Source: JAVBMJ01 sp031552535 | Lineage (GTDB): Bacteria; Bacteroidota; Bacteroidia; Bacteroidales; Rikenellaceae | NCBI GenBank assembly: GCA_031552535.1 | Contig: JAVBMJ010000019.1 | Coordinates: forward strand, 1-13,575 | Direction of reading: 5' to 3' | Length of the DNA stretch: 13,575 nucleotides | In this document: piece by piece, positions 1-6,737 of the stretch | Layout of the letters: each line of letters begins with the position of its first letter | Numbering within the stretch: the first letter of the stretch is position 1 | Position numbers and translations under genes: made by a program | The notes under the pieces: generated by a model | Told to the model about the DNA's origin: nothing | The model's input: only the letters and a program-made list of their open reading frames with translations | Databases searched by the model: none

Positions 1-138
1 AAGATTTAATGATATTCCGGTGACGATTTCTGTGTGAAAATCAAGGCGCATAGCGGTGCCCTATGTAACGAGATTTTCACGCTGGAAAGCGGCCCGGAAG
101 AACTTATAATACTTTCCATAGGAAATTTAGACAGACTC
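1..138 (-). repeat. Dispersed hairpin element, left copy (cut by window edge)
   Basis: Read on the minus strand from 138 downward, this stretch matches the plus strand from 11839 (right copy). Both start GAGTC(T/C)GTCT(A/G)AATTTCCT(A/G)TGGAAA, given here as alternatives, and both contain an inner GAAAATC...GATTTTC inverted repeat. In this copy the inner hairpin has arms 34-42 and 72-80 and a second stem CATAG (49-53) / CTATG (61-65). The far end lies outside the window. It begins 32 bp after the ketosynthase stop codon, so it may also form the 3' end of that transcript. A non-autonomous miniature element (MITE-like) is the likeliest nature; no coding sequence is seen. Confidence 0.7.
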
Positions 139-170
139 TTAGCGTTTCCACATACGGTCCTGTCGGCAGG

Positions 171-1223
171 TCAGATCTCCACCAGCGGTGAACACCATAT
201 GCGCTCCGTTTCGAAGTAACAGCTCGCCCACGAAAGCCCCACTCCGAAACCGCAAAAACACATGGCTGAAGGTTTTGAAATACCGCCCAATTCGGTAACA
301 ATGGTCAGCGGTATAGATGCCGAAGAGGTGTTGCCGAAATTTTTCAACGACATTGGAACTTTCCCGACCGGAATATCAAGGATGTTGGCTATCGTTTCGA
401 GGATCATCTTATTGGCTTGGTGGAATACGAAATAATCGGTATTCTCCATATTCAGTCCGAAATGGCCATAGAGACGCTCTACACTGTCCGGGACCTCGGA
501 TATTGCGAACGAGAACACCTCCTCGCCGTTCATGGCCACCTGGGTGTTTTTGCGGGCCACTCCCTCGGCTATCCGCACCTCCCGCAGCGACTCTTCCGTA
601 ACCGGATGACGGGCGCCTCCGTCGCGTATCATGATGGCCTCGGCCCCACTGCCGTCGGTCCCCTGTTCGAAAAACAGGGGCGAAGCCTGGGGGTCGAAAG
701 AGAGCAGCGTCGCCGATCCTGCTGCGCCGAAAAGAGGCCATGTCGTCTTGTCGTTTTTGGAGAGCTGTGCTAAATTGGCGTCGCCCGACAGCAAAAGGGC
801 GCGACGCAACCTGCCTCCGGAAAGCATCGAAGCGGCGATGCTCAATCCCTGGACATATCCCGAACAGCCCGACGTAACGTCGAAGGCGACGCACCGGCTA
901 CTAAGACCCAGGCGATCCTGCAACAGGCAGGAAGTCATCGGAATAATGTAATCTGGCGACTGGGAAACGAACACCAGCAGGTCGATCTCGTCTTTGGGAA
1001 TATCCATATCCTGCAACAGGCGTTCCGAGGCGGCAAAACAGTGGTCCGACGTCGTTATGCCGGCCGACGCCTTTCTCGCTACTTCCACGCCTGTGGCTTT
1101 CGCAAATTGGGCGTATTGCTTTTCATCCAACAGGTGACTCACATCGCCGTATTCGCGGACAAGCGCAGGAACGCATGCCGCGATGCCGTCGATGCGTACG
1201 GACAGAATCTCGAAAAGTGCCAC
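171..1223 (-). CDS. 3-oxoacyl-ACP synthase III (KASIII/FabH-like ketosynthase)
   Basis: A 350-residue thiolase-fold ketosynthase of the usual length for KASIII. The catalytic Cys is visible in DVTSGCSGYVQG (C120), the His in FVFHQANKM (H268) and the Asn in KNFGNTSSAS (N298), so the Cys-His-Asn triad is intact. Family members condense an acyl-CoA with malonyl-ACP to give a 3-oxoacyl-ACP. The start is GTG at 1221-1223, sharing one base with the TAG stop of the ACP gene, so translation is probably coupled. As last gene of an operon with its own ACP, ketoreductase, GNAT and sugar aminotransferase, it is more likely to make a dedicated short acyl group for a sugar than to serve housekeeping fatty-acid synthesis (inference). 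Substrate preference cannot be read from the sequence. Confidence 0.9.
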   Translation of the reverse strand: MALFEILSVRIDGIAACVPALVREYGDVSHLLDEKQYAQFAKATGVEVARKASAGITTSDHCFAASERLLQDMDIPKDEIDLLVFVSQSPDYIIPMTSCLLQDRLGLSSRCVAFDVTSGCSGYVQGLSIAASMLSGGRLRRALLLSGDANLAQLSKNDKTTWPLFGAAGSATLLSFDPQASPLFFEQGTDGSGAEAIMIRDGGARHPVTEESLREVRIAEGVARKNTQVAMNGEEVFSFAISEVPDSVERLYGHFGLNMENTDYFVFHQANKMILETIANILDIPVGKVPMSLKNFGNTSSASIPLTIVTELGGISKPSAMCFCGFGVGLSWASCYFETERIWCSPLVEI

Positions 1224-1444
1224 TACCTGTTTTTTACGATATTATACAAATCCCCGATAGTCTGGCTGCTACGCAGATCCTCGGGCTTGAGCGTGACCTT
1301 GTACGCCTTGCGCACCATTGCGATAAGCGTCATGGCCACTATCGAGCACCATTCGTCGTTATCCCTGAAACGTGTCTGGGGAGTAATACTTTGCCCGTTT
1401 TCGAACGCGGATGCTGCGACGCGGGTGAAATCATTCAGTTCCAT
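1223..1444 (-). CDS. Acyl carrier protein, specialised (unusual phosphopantetheine motif)
   Basis: A 73-residue acidic helical protein with the size and layout of an acyl carrier protein. The attachment site reads NDEWCSIVAM, with the candidate phosphopantetheine Ser at residue 34. The Asp that normally precedes this Ser (DSL/DSI) is Cys here; the preceding Trp is common in specialised ACPs with a WDSL motif. Helix 3 and the C-terminus (PEDLRSSQTIGDLYNIV) are typical. The start overlaps the end of the GNAT gene by 14 nt and the stop touches the ketosynthase start. It would carry the growing acyl group between ketosynthase, ketoreductase and acyltransferase (inference). A freestanding ACP for another purpose is the main alternative. 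Confidence 0.8.
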   Translation of the reverse strand: MELNDFTRVAASAFENGQSITPQTRFRDNDEWCSIVAMTLIAMVRKAYKVTLKPEDLRSSQTIGDLYNIVKNR

Positions 1445-1967
1445 ATAATAAATCCATTAAATGTTCACGATGCTTGTAATACGACTCTTTTGTCAGCACA
1501 TAATGCCTGAAGCGCCCAGGGGTCGCCTCATCGACGGGCTCGTAACCCAAGGCGGTGACCAGTCGCCGGGCCTTGACGTTATCACCGGCTATTTTTGCGT
1601 AAATTCTTTCCATCCCCAACTCCTCGAAGCAGAAGTCCGTACCGTACAGGGACACCTGCACCGGAACCGTGGTGTCGAGGCAATCCGGATCGGCGATAAA
1701 GATACCGCTCTCCCCTGTCTTTCCCGTGTCGTCCAGGTTTTTTATATTCGAGACCCCTATCTTTTTACCCTTGTAAACAATGACAGCATAGTAATTATGC
1801 CCGGCACTCATCGACTCGAACCATTCGCGCTGCATTTCAGGAGTTATCTCCTCCTGGAACTCCATTTGTTTGCGGACAGGCTCCGAATTGCGCCACTGGC
1901 GGACAATTTCGAGATCATCCCCGGTAAGGGGGATCAACTCTATTTCGGGATTCGGCTTATTTGTCAT
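1431..1967 (-). CDS. GNAT-family N-acyltransferase (PseH/RimJ-like)
   Basis: A 178-residue protein starting MTNKPNPEIELIPL; the ATG at 1965-1967 overlaps the SDR stop as ATGA, which settles the start. The pattern DLEIVRQWRNSEPVRKQM, then a central KKIGVSNIKNL strand and a C-terminal GMERIYAKIAGDNVKARRLVTALGYE segment, is that of Acetyltransf_3 enzymes such as PseH, which acetylates the 4-amino group of a nucleotide-linked 4-amino-4,6-dideoxy sugar. NVKARRLVTALGY is the usual N-x-x-A-x-x-L-x-x-x-G-(F/Y) of this fold. It sits between a sugar aminotransferase operon and an ACP/ketosynthase pair, so the acyl donor may be an acyl-ACP rather than acetyl-CoA (inference). Confidence 0.8.
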   Translation of the reverse strand: MTNKPNPEIELIPLTGDDLEIVRQWRNSEPVRKQMEFQEEITPEMQREWFESMSAGHNYYAVIVYKGKKIGVSNIKNLDDTGKTGESGIFIADPDCLDTTVPVQVSLYGTDFCFEELGMERIYAKIAGDNVKARRLVTALGYEPVDEATPGRFRHYVLTKESYYKHREHLMDLLYGTE

Positions 1968-2695
1968 ACAAGGCCCCCGTGTATGACAAACTCGCTGCGC
2001 GTAACCCATCGGGCCGCATCCGAAAGCAGATAGATACAAGCCCACGCCACATCTTCGGGCTTGCCGTACCCCAACGGGTAGCGGGCATTGTCTTTTTCGA
2101 GATAATCCTCATAAGGTTCCACCATTGGAGTATCGGTCGCTGCAGGCGATATAATATTAGAACGGCCTTTGAGGGAGGATAATTCGAGTGCCAACACCTT
2201 TGACGCACAGATCAACGCTCCCTTGGAAGAAGAATAGAGCGTATAGCCGGGAACGGAATTGGTAATATGCATCAGCGATGAAATGAAAACGAAAGAAATC
2301 CCCGCATTCAGCCGTTTGGCATTGAGAAGTTGGCCATTGAGCAGGACTATCGCATTAAAATTAGTGTCAAATATCTCGCGGATATCATCCATCCCTATAT
2401 GCTTTACCGGCATGAACCGCGTTATTCCCGCCGCATGCACCACCCCGTCGAGCATGGGTAGCCGGGCTACCAGGTCCGCAATCTGCCGCTCGTCGGTAAG
2501 GTCGGCCGTAAGTTGAAGATGCCCCTCGCCTTCAAGAGCCCGGAACGTTTCGTCGAGCCGGCCTGCGTCGCGTCCCGTGATGCACAGCCGTGCGCCCATT
2601 CGCGAACATTCGACAGCCGTTGCATGGCCTATGCCCGACGAGGCTCCCGTAACCAGGACCGTCTTGCCAGCAAGGGAAAAAGGGTTGTATGTCAT
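1964..2695 (-). CDS. Short-chain dehydrogenase/reductase, FabG-like (3-oxoacyl-ACP reductase candidate)
   Basis: A 243-residue classical SDR. The NAD(P) loop TGASSGIG spans residues 16-23, HAAG (87-90) replaces the usual NNAG, the catalytic Ser is in FISSLM (139/140), and Tyr154 and Lys158 form YSSSK. The length and the C-terminal HGGL ending fit FabG-type enzymes. The start MTYNPFSL (ATG at 2693-2695) overlaps the glycosyltransferase stop as ATGA; the longer reading frame upstream is inside that gene and is rejected. With a ketosynthase and ACP in the same operon, reduction of a 3-oxoacyl-ACP to 3-hydroxyacyl-ACP is the best guess. A reductase acting on a nucleotide sugar is the alternative. 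Confidence 0.88.
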   Translation of the reverse strand: MTYNPFSLAGKTVLVTGASSGIGHATAVECSRMGARLCITGRDAGRLDETFRALEGEGHLQLTADLTDERQIADLVARLPMLDGVVHAAGITRFMPVKHIGMDDIREIFDTNFNAIVLLNGQLLNAKRLNAGISFVFISSLMHITNSVPGYTLYSSSKGALICASKVLALELSSLKGRSNIISPAATDTPMVEPYEDYLEKDNARYPLGYGKPEDVAWACIYLLSDAARWVTRSEFVIHGGLV

Positions 2696-3279
2696 CGTAA
2701 TAACCTGAAAAATAGTTTTATCAATTTCCACAGCGTATAACTCGACCGGCCTGCATATCGCGGACAATGTTCCACGTCGATCACGGCTATGCGGCAATCG
2801 CTGCGGCCATAGTACCCTTTGCGGTAGATGGCGAAGTTGGCGATGGCCGGATCGGTCCTAACGCCCTTACGCAACGAATATAGCTTATGAAATATCACCG
2901 CAAAGAGACGGCGCAACCGGGTCTGCCGGATATTGCACCGGCGGGCGTAGACGATATCGTAGCCTTCGAGAGCTTTTGCATAGAGACGTGGTATTTCCAC
3001 CGGGTTGTCCTGCAGATCGCAATCCATCACCACCGTCCATTGACCACGGGCGAGTTCCACGCCGCGCCGTATGGTGGCATGCTGGCCTATGTTACGTTCA
3101 TTACGTAACGCCGTGACTCCCTGCATGGCTCTGATCTGCTCCCATGAGTTGTCGCCGGAGTGATCGTCAATCAGAATGATCTCATACCCGTCCAACGGAG
3201 CGAGTACCACGGTAAGCCTGCGCACCAATTCAGCGACAATATTTCCGGCCATATAGACCGGTGAAACCACAGAGATCAC
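2692..3279 (-). CDS. Short family-2 glycosyltransferase (DPM1/GtrB/ArnC-like)
   Basis: A 195-residue GT-A fold protein that starts at GTG (3277-3279), four bases after the preceding stop. It begins MISVVSPVYMAG and contains LIDDHSGDNSW, the nucleotide-binding DCDLQD motif, and DPAIANFAIY followed by AVIDVEHCPRYAGRSSY. These mark the polyprenyl-phosphate glycosyltransferase branch, whose members are usually about 300 residues. About 25-30 residues seem to be missing in frame between AIYRK and AVIDVEH, and the protein stops right after KLIKLFFRLLR, before the two C-terminal membrane helices seen in GtrB/ArnC-type enzymes. No other frame restores them. The ATGA overlap with the next gene suggests a stable short form. 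It would load a sugar onto undecaprenyl phosphate if active; activity is doubtful. Confidence 0.8.
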   Translation of the reverse strand: MISVVSPVYMAGNIVAELVRRLTVVLAPLDGYEIILIDDHSGDNSWEQIRAMQGVTALRNERNIGQHATIRRGVELARGQWTVVMDCDLQDNPVEIPRLYAKALEGYDIVYARRCNIRQTRLRRLFAVIFHKLYSLRKGVRTDPAIANFAIYRKGYYGRSDCRIAVIDVEHCPRYAGRSSYTLWKLIKLFFRLLR

Positions 3280-3283
3280 AAAT

Positions 3284-3652
3284 TCAGAATTTTATGGCGA
3301 CGATCACACCCGCAATGGCCAAAAGTAATCCTATCAACTTGCCCGGAGTAAATGTTTCACCCAAGGCAAAGATACCTAAAAAAAAGACAAAAACAGGAAT
3401 AGAGGCGGAGAAAGGGAGCACAGTCGTCAGATTCATCTTGCTGACAGCCATATTCCAACAGAACGATGCGGCTGTAGTGGAGGCCACACAGGTCAGCATC
3501 ACCGGGTCGAACAGCAACCCCAGATACGACCATGCCTTACTCCACAAGCCTCCCTCGGCCAGGCTCCACCCCAGGTCGTTGATCCTCCATTTGCCGACTA
3601 CCTGGGCATAAGCGGAGAAGACAAAGATTCCTATGATATAGATGTATCCCAT
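3284..3652 (-). CDS. Small EamA/SMR-like membrane protein (candidate lipid-linked sugar flippase subunit)
   Basis: A 122-residue, very hydrophobic protein with four predicted membrane helices, at about 1-17, 45-65, 75-96 and 103-121. The N-terminal SAYAQVVGKWRIN resembles the YGQxxxKWR signature of single-EamA-domain proteins found in surface-sugar clusters, and the size matches the SMR fold of ArnE/ArnF, which move undecaprenyl-phosphate-aminoarabinose across the inner membrane. The start overlaps the aminotransferase gene by 22 nt, and the glycosyltransferase starts 4 nt after its stop. The flippase role is inferred from fold and neighbours; a small-molecule exporter of the same fold cannot be excluded. 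Confidence 0.72.
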   Translation of the reverse strand: MGYIYIIGIFVFSAYAQVVGKWRINDLGWSLAEGGLWSKAWSYLGLLFDPVMLTCVASTTAASFCWNMAVSKMNLTTVLPFSASIPVFVFFLGIFALGETFTPGKLIGLLLAIAGVIVAIKF

Positions 3653-4731
3653 TGTATTATCAATTCCGACACATGGTCGATCAGCTCGTCGGTAAGTTCA
3701 TGGAACAGGGGCAGGCGCAGCAGGCATTCCGAGAAACGTACCGAACGTGGCAGTTCCCTGCCGTCGGCGAACCGCTGCCCGAAAGGGCTCAGGTGCAGGG
3801 AGTGGTAGTGGAACGGGGCATGGATGCCGTTGGTCGACAGATGGGCGATAAGACTGTCACGGTCGTCACGGTCGCGGCATACGAGGTAGAAGATATGGCT
3901 GCTGCCCCGGGCGGACGGCAGCCACGGCGAGATTCCTTGTAAATTAATGAAATAACGGGTCCACTGATCGCATCGCCTGGAAACGATATCTCCGGTAGCC
4001 TGGAGCTGTCCCCAAAGGAATGCCGCACCCAACTCGGGGATGGCGTATGCGCCTCCCGTATCCGTCCATTCGTAGCATAGAGCTTTTCCGCGCTCAAAAT
4101 CGAGGCGGTTAGTCCCCTTCATCCACAGTTTTTCGGCCCGGGCGACCATATCGGGATTGTTTATTCCCAGAAGTCCGCCTTCGCCGCAATGTATGTTCTT
4201 GGTTTCGTGAAACGAGTAGCAGGCCAGATCGCCGTAATATCCCAGTTCGGGCGACGTTACGCCGTGCGCTGCATCTTCCACTACATATAGCCCGTACTTG
4301 CGGGCAAGAGCGCAAAGGCGTTCCATGTCACACCTCACGCCGTTGTAGTGCACCGCAACAATGACTTTTGTTTTGGGAGTTATGAGCGCTTCGATCTGCG
4401 AGACGTCCATATTGGGATGTCCGGCGAGAGAGTCGGCAAAACGTATCTCGGCACCGAACTTGGCGAAAGCGAGCGCCGTCGATACGAACGTATAGGATGG
4501 CACTATAACCTGGTCGCCACAACGTACGCCGCAAAGCATTGCGGCCATTTCCAGCGCCGAGGTGCAATTGGGAGTCATCAGGGCCCGCTTGAAACTATGC
4601 GTTCTTTCGAAGTGCCCGTTACACAGGCATGTGAAATGACCTGCCGACGAAAGCTTCCCCAACCTCACAGCCTCGGCGACATACTTATACTCTAAGCCCG
4701 AAATGTACGGTTTATTGAACGGGATCTTCAT
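3631..4731 (-). CDS. wecE: DegT/DnrJ/EryC1 sugar aminotransferase, WecE-like
   Basis: A 366-residue PLP-dependent aminotransferase. It opens MKIPFNKPYISGLEY, like E. coli WecE (MIPFNAPPVVG), and continues LMTPNCTSALEMAAML and VPSYTFVSTALAF. The PLP-binding Lys is K178 in SFHETKNIHCGEGG, and D153 in VVEDAAHGV should contact the pyridine nitrogen. WecE makes dTDP-4-amino-4,6-dideoxygalactose from the 4-keto sugar, and the full-length similarity supports the same kind of reaction here; the exact sugar stereochemistry is not certain. The start overlaps the membrane protein gene by 20 nt. RmlA/RmlB-type genes for the nucleotide sugar precursor are absent from the window and must be elsewhere. The gene symbol reflects similarity, not proven orthology. 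Confidence 0.9.
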   Translation of the reverse strand: MKIPFNKPYISGLEYKYVAEAVRLGKLSSAGHFTCLCNGHFERTHSFKRALMTPNCTSALEMAAMLCGVRCGDQVIVPSYTFVSTALAFAKFGAEIRFADSLAGHPNMDVSQIEALITPKTKVIVAVHYNGVRCDMERLCALARKYGLYVVEDAAHGVTSPELGYYGDLACYSFHETKNIHCGEGGLLGINNPDMVARAEKLWMKGTNRLDFERGKALCYEWTDTGGAYAIPELGAAFLWGQLQATGDIVSRRCDQWTRYFINLQGISPWLPSARGSSHIFYLVCRDRDDRDSLIAHLSTNGIHAPFHYHSLHLSPFGQRFADGRELPRSVRFSECLLRLPLFHELTDELIDHVSELIIQWDTSIS

Positions 4732-6565
4732 CGTAACTTATCCTGTAAAGGGTATACCCCCTGGATTCCAGCATGGTCCTTTCTTCGATCCTGAAACCTC
4801 TGCCGCGCATCCACGGGTCGCCGCTCGGAGTTATCACATAATGTATGCCGTTCTCCTTGATAAATCTTGTCTGGGCGTCGCGCAACTCGTTAAGGTTTAT
4901 TTTGTTCGACTCCACCCACCGGTAGAATGTCGAATTCTCTATCGAGGCGAGCACGGCATAGTCCTGCATTTCCTTGGGATCGTATGCGATATCGTAAATG
5001 TCGAGCCTTACCGGGAAGTAGTCGTTACGCAGGCGTCTGACCGTCGAAAACGGGACGATATAGTTAGGGTCGCGTACCATCTCATCACCCGATTCCCTGC
5101 GGTTATTTGTGTCTATCCATACCACAGGGCCTTCCACGGCTGCCACCTTGCGGAGAAAATCGCCGTCCACGGGACGGCCCCGGTAGTCGCTTCCGCAGAC
5201 TATTATCACTGCAACCCCGGCAATGAGGACCGCAGCGGTTACGATTTTTGCCAGAATACGACGATGGCCGGTTAACAACATGGCTGGAAGTAACGCCTGC
5301 CCGGCAAATGCAAGAGGCATACACACTTCGACTGCCAACTGCAGGGCGTCGCGTGCGAACCATAACGTACATGCGAAGGCCAATCCCGTGACTGTGGCAA
5401 CAAAGAGTGCGGCATTCTCCCCGACCAATCGGGCGATGCGCTTTTTATCCTCCCTGGCAAGCAACACGAACAATAACAGGCAGATGGCGAAATTTACAGC
5501 AATCTTGACAACGAACGACAGTGCGAATTTTTTGGCCGTTGGTATCGAAAATTCCGAAAATGCCTGTCCTATCTGTTGCGGAATCGTCAGGTAGCTCGTA
5601 AAGTAAGGATTCTCCCTGGCGGTCAATGTGTAGAATGCCACAAACCAGAGCCCTCCCGACGCGAGTACAGCCACGTTCTTCCAATATTTTTTGCTGCGCC
5701 TCCCTTTGGCAAATCCGATAGCGAGCGTTATAAACGCGCCGGTTAAGAGTGCGGGGGCGGCCGAAGAGACGAGCAGGCTGCCTATGACCAGCGGGAGCGC
5801 CTTGTTTTCCGAAAGAACGGTCCACGCGATCACGCACACCATTACGTATACCTTCTCCGGGGTGTCGTAGAATGTGAACGGGCCGAAATCGTACGAAATG
5901 CAAAAAACGAGGCATGCGAGCCAGGGGATCGCCCTCAGACCCGCCCGGGTGCAATACCGTTCGATCATTGCGGCCAGCCCGAGCATTGCCGTGGCTGTCA
6001 GCAGGGGCAATGTGATAAATAACCTGGCGTTGTAGTAGTTTCCTGCTATTTGACCCAGCATGGCCGACAGATGCACATCGAACCAGTGGTAGATCGCGGG
6101 GCTTTGCAGGGCGGGAAACATCAGGTCGATATTTGTGGACTCTATACCACTGTTTGCCACATAGTTCGCCAGTGCGGCGTAAAACGAGTGGTCGAACTTC
6201 AGCAAATACATATTCCCGGCCAGGTCGCTTCCCGCAAAATATTTCAGTATGGCTATTGCCGCGAACACACCGCCAAAGAGCATTACCGCCGCAAGCGGCG
6301 TTTTTATCCCGCCCGGACGCGGCATCCTGGGGCGGACCCCGAAAAACAGTAGCGGTATAACTCCTGCGAGAACGGTCACTCCCCCGCAGTTTGCCACAGC
6401 ATAGAGCGTGACGATCAGCAGAAGTCCGAGAGACAAACGGCGGAAGGCGTAGGCGAACCGGCCCCCTCCGTCGTCATCACCGGCGAACAATGCTAAATGG
6501 CCGAACAGATACGATGCGGCCACCACACCTGCCGATACGAGAATATATATGATCAATTGTGGCAT
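4712..6565 (-). CDS. Polytopic membrane protein, GT-C-type glycosyltransferase candidate
   Basis: A 617-residue protein with about ten or more hydrophobic segments up to residue ~458, followed by a soluble C-terminal domain (about 470-617). After the first helices comes a loop with KFDHSFYAALANYVANSG (D125), which resembles the acidic motif in the first periplasmic loop of GT-C enzymes such as ArnT and the PMT group. PALQSPAIYHWFDVHLSAML further on is typical of large uncharacterised membrane proteins of surface-sugar clusters. GT-C enzymes take sugars from polyprenyl phosphate outside the inner membrane. The start MPQLIIYI follows AGAAAGGGG, a good Shine-Dalgarno for this phylum. It is first in the eight-gene operon. 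The transferase role is inference; an O-antigen polymerase-like function is possible. Confidence 0.65.
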   Translation of the reverse strand: MPQLIIYILVSAGVVAASYLFGHLALFAGDDDGGGRFAYAFRRLSLGLLLIVTLYAVANCGGVTVLAGVIPLLFFGVRPRMPRPGGIKTPLAAVMLFGGVFAAIAILKYFAGSDLAGNMYLLKFDHSFYAALANYVANSGIESTNIDLMFPALQSPAIYHWFDVHLSAMLGQIAGNYYNARLFITLPLLTATAMLGLAAMIERYCTRAGLRAIPWLACLVFCISYDFGPFTFYDTPEKVYVMVCVIAWTVLSENKALPLVIGSLLVSSAAPALLTGAFITLAIGFAKGRRSKKYWKNVAVLASGGLWFVAFYTLTARENPYFTSYLTIPQQIGQAFSEFSIPTAKKFALSFVVKIAVNFAICLLLFVLLAREDKKRIARLVGENAALFVATVTGLAFACTLWFARDALQLAVEVCMPLAFAGQALLPAMLLTGHRRILAKIVTAAVLIAGVAVIIVCGSDYRGRPVDGDFLRKVAAVEGPVVWIDTNNRRESGDEMVRDPNYIVPFSTVRRLRNDYFPVRLDIYDIAYDPKEMQDYAVLASIENSTFYRWVESNKINLNELRDAQTRFIKENGIHYVITPSGDPWMRGRGFRIEERTMLESRGYTLYRISYDEDPVQ

Positions 6566-6584
6566 CCCACCCCTTTCTAAGCAC

Positions 6585-6611
6585 CTATGCGAGGTTATCG
6601 GCCTCGCATAG
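6585..6611 (-). promoter_or_regulatory. Perfect 10-bp inverted repeat in the leader of the sugar operon
   Basis: CTATGCGAGG (6585-6594) and CCTCGCATAG (6602-6611) form a perfect 10-bp stem with a 7-nt loop, 20 bp upstream of the membrane protein start codon. No U-run follows on either strand, so it is not a classical terminator. It could be an operator, an attenuator element or an RNA-stabilising hairpin just upstream of the AGAAAGGGG ribosome binding site. Confidence 0.55.
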
Positions 6612-6669
6612 ATAAGTGTATTGATATTTCAAGAAATCAGGCACTTCGCTATTTGGCAGATCCGGCACA

Positions 6670-6709
6670 GAGCCTGCCCGGTTTCCCAAAAAGAGAACCG
6701 GACAGACTC
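6670..6709 (-). terminator. Hairpin after the fimbrillin gene
   Basis: On the minus strand, GAGTCTGTCCGGTTC and AAACCGGGCAGGCTC pair over about 13 of 15 positions, with a loop that carries the run of T. It lies 28 bp after the fimbrillin stop. The T-run is in the loop, not after the stem, so intrinsic termination is uncertain. It may instead protect the 3' end of an abundant fimbrial mRNA or give partial termination before the sugar operon. Confidence 0.55.
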
Positions 6710-6737
6710 CTTACCATATTATGCGCGCAGCGTATCG

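Larger units (their letters stand above)
6566..6737. other. Intergenic region between fimbrillin and the sugar operon
   Basis: This 172-bp stretch holds two inverted repeats, listed separately, and the ribosome binding site of the membrane protein gene. I could not find a convincing minus-strand TAnnTTTG promoter in it, so the sugar operon may have a weak or unusual promoter here or depend partly on read-through from the fimbrillin gene. Confidence 0.5.

Noticed and set aside
2695..2797. Longer N-terminus for the SDR starting at 2797
   Set aside because: The extra 34 residues overlap the glycosyltransferase coding sequence and precede the normal SDR start; the ATGA-coupled ATG at 2695 fits the family.
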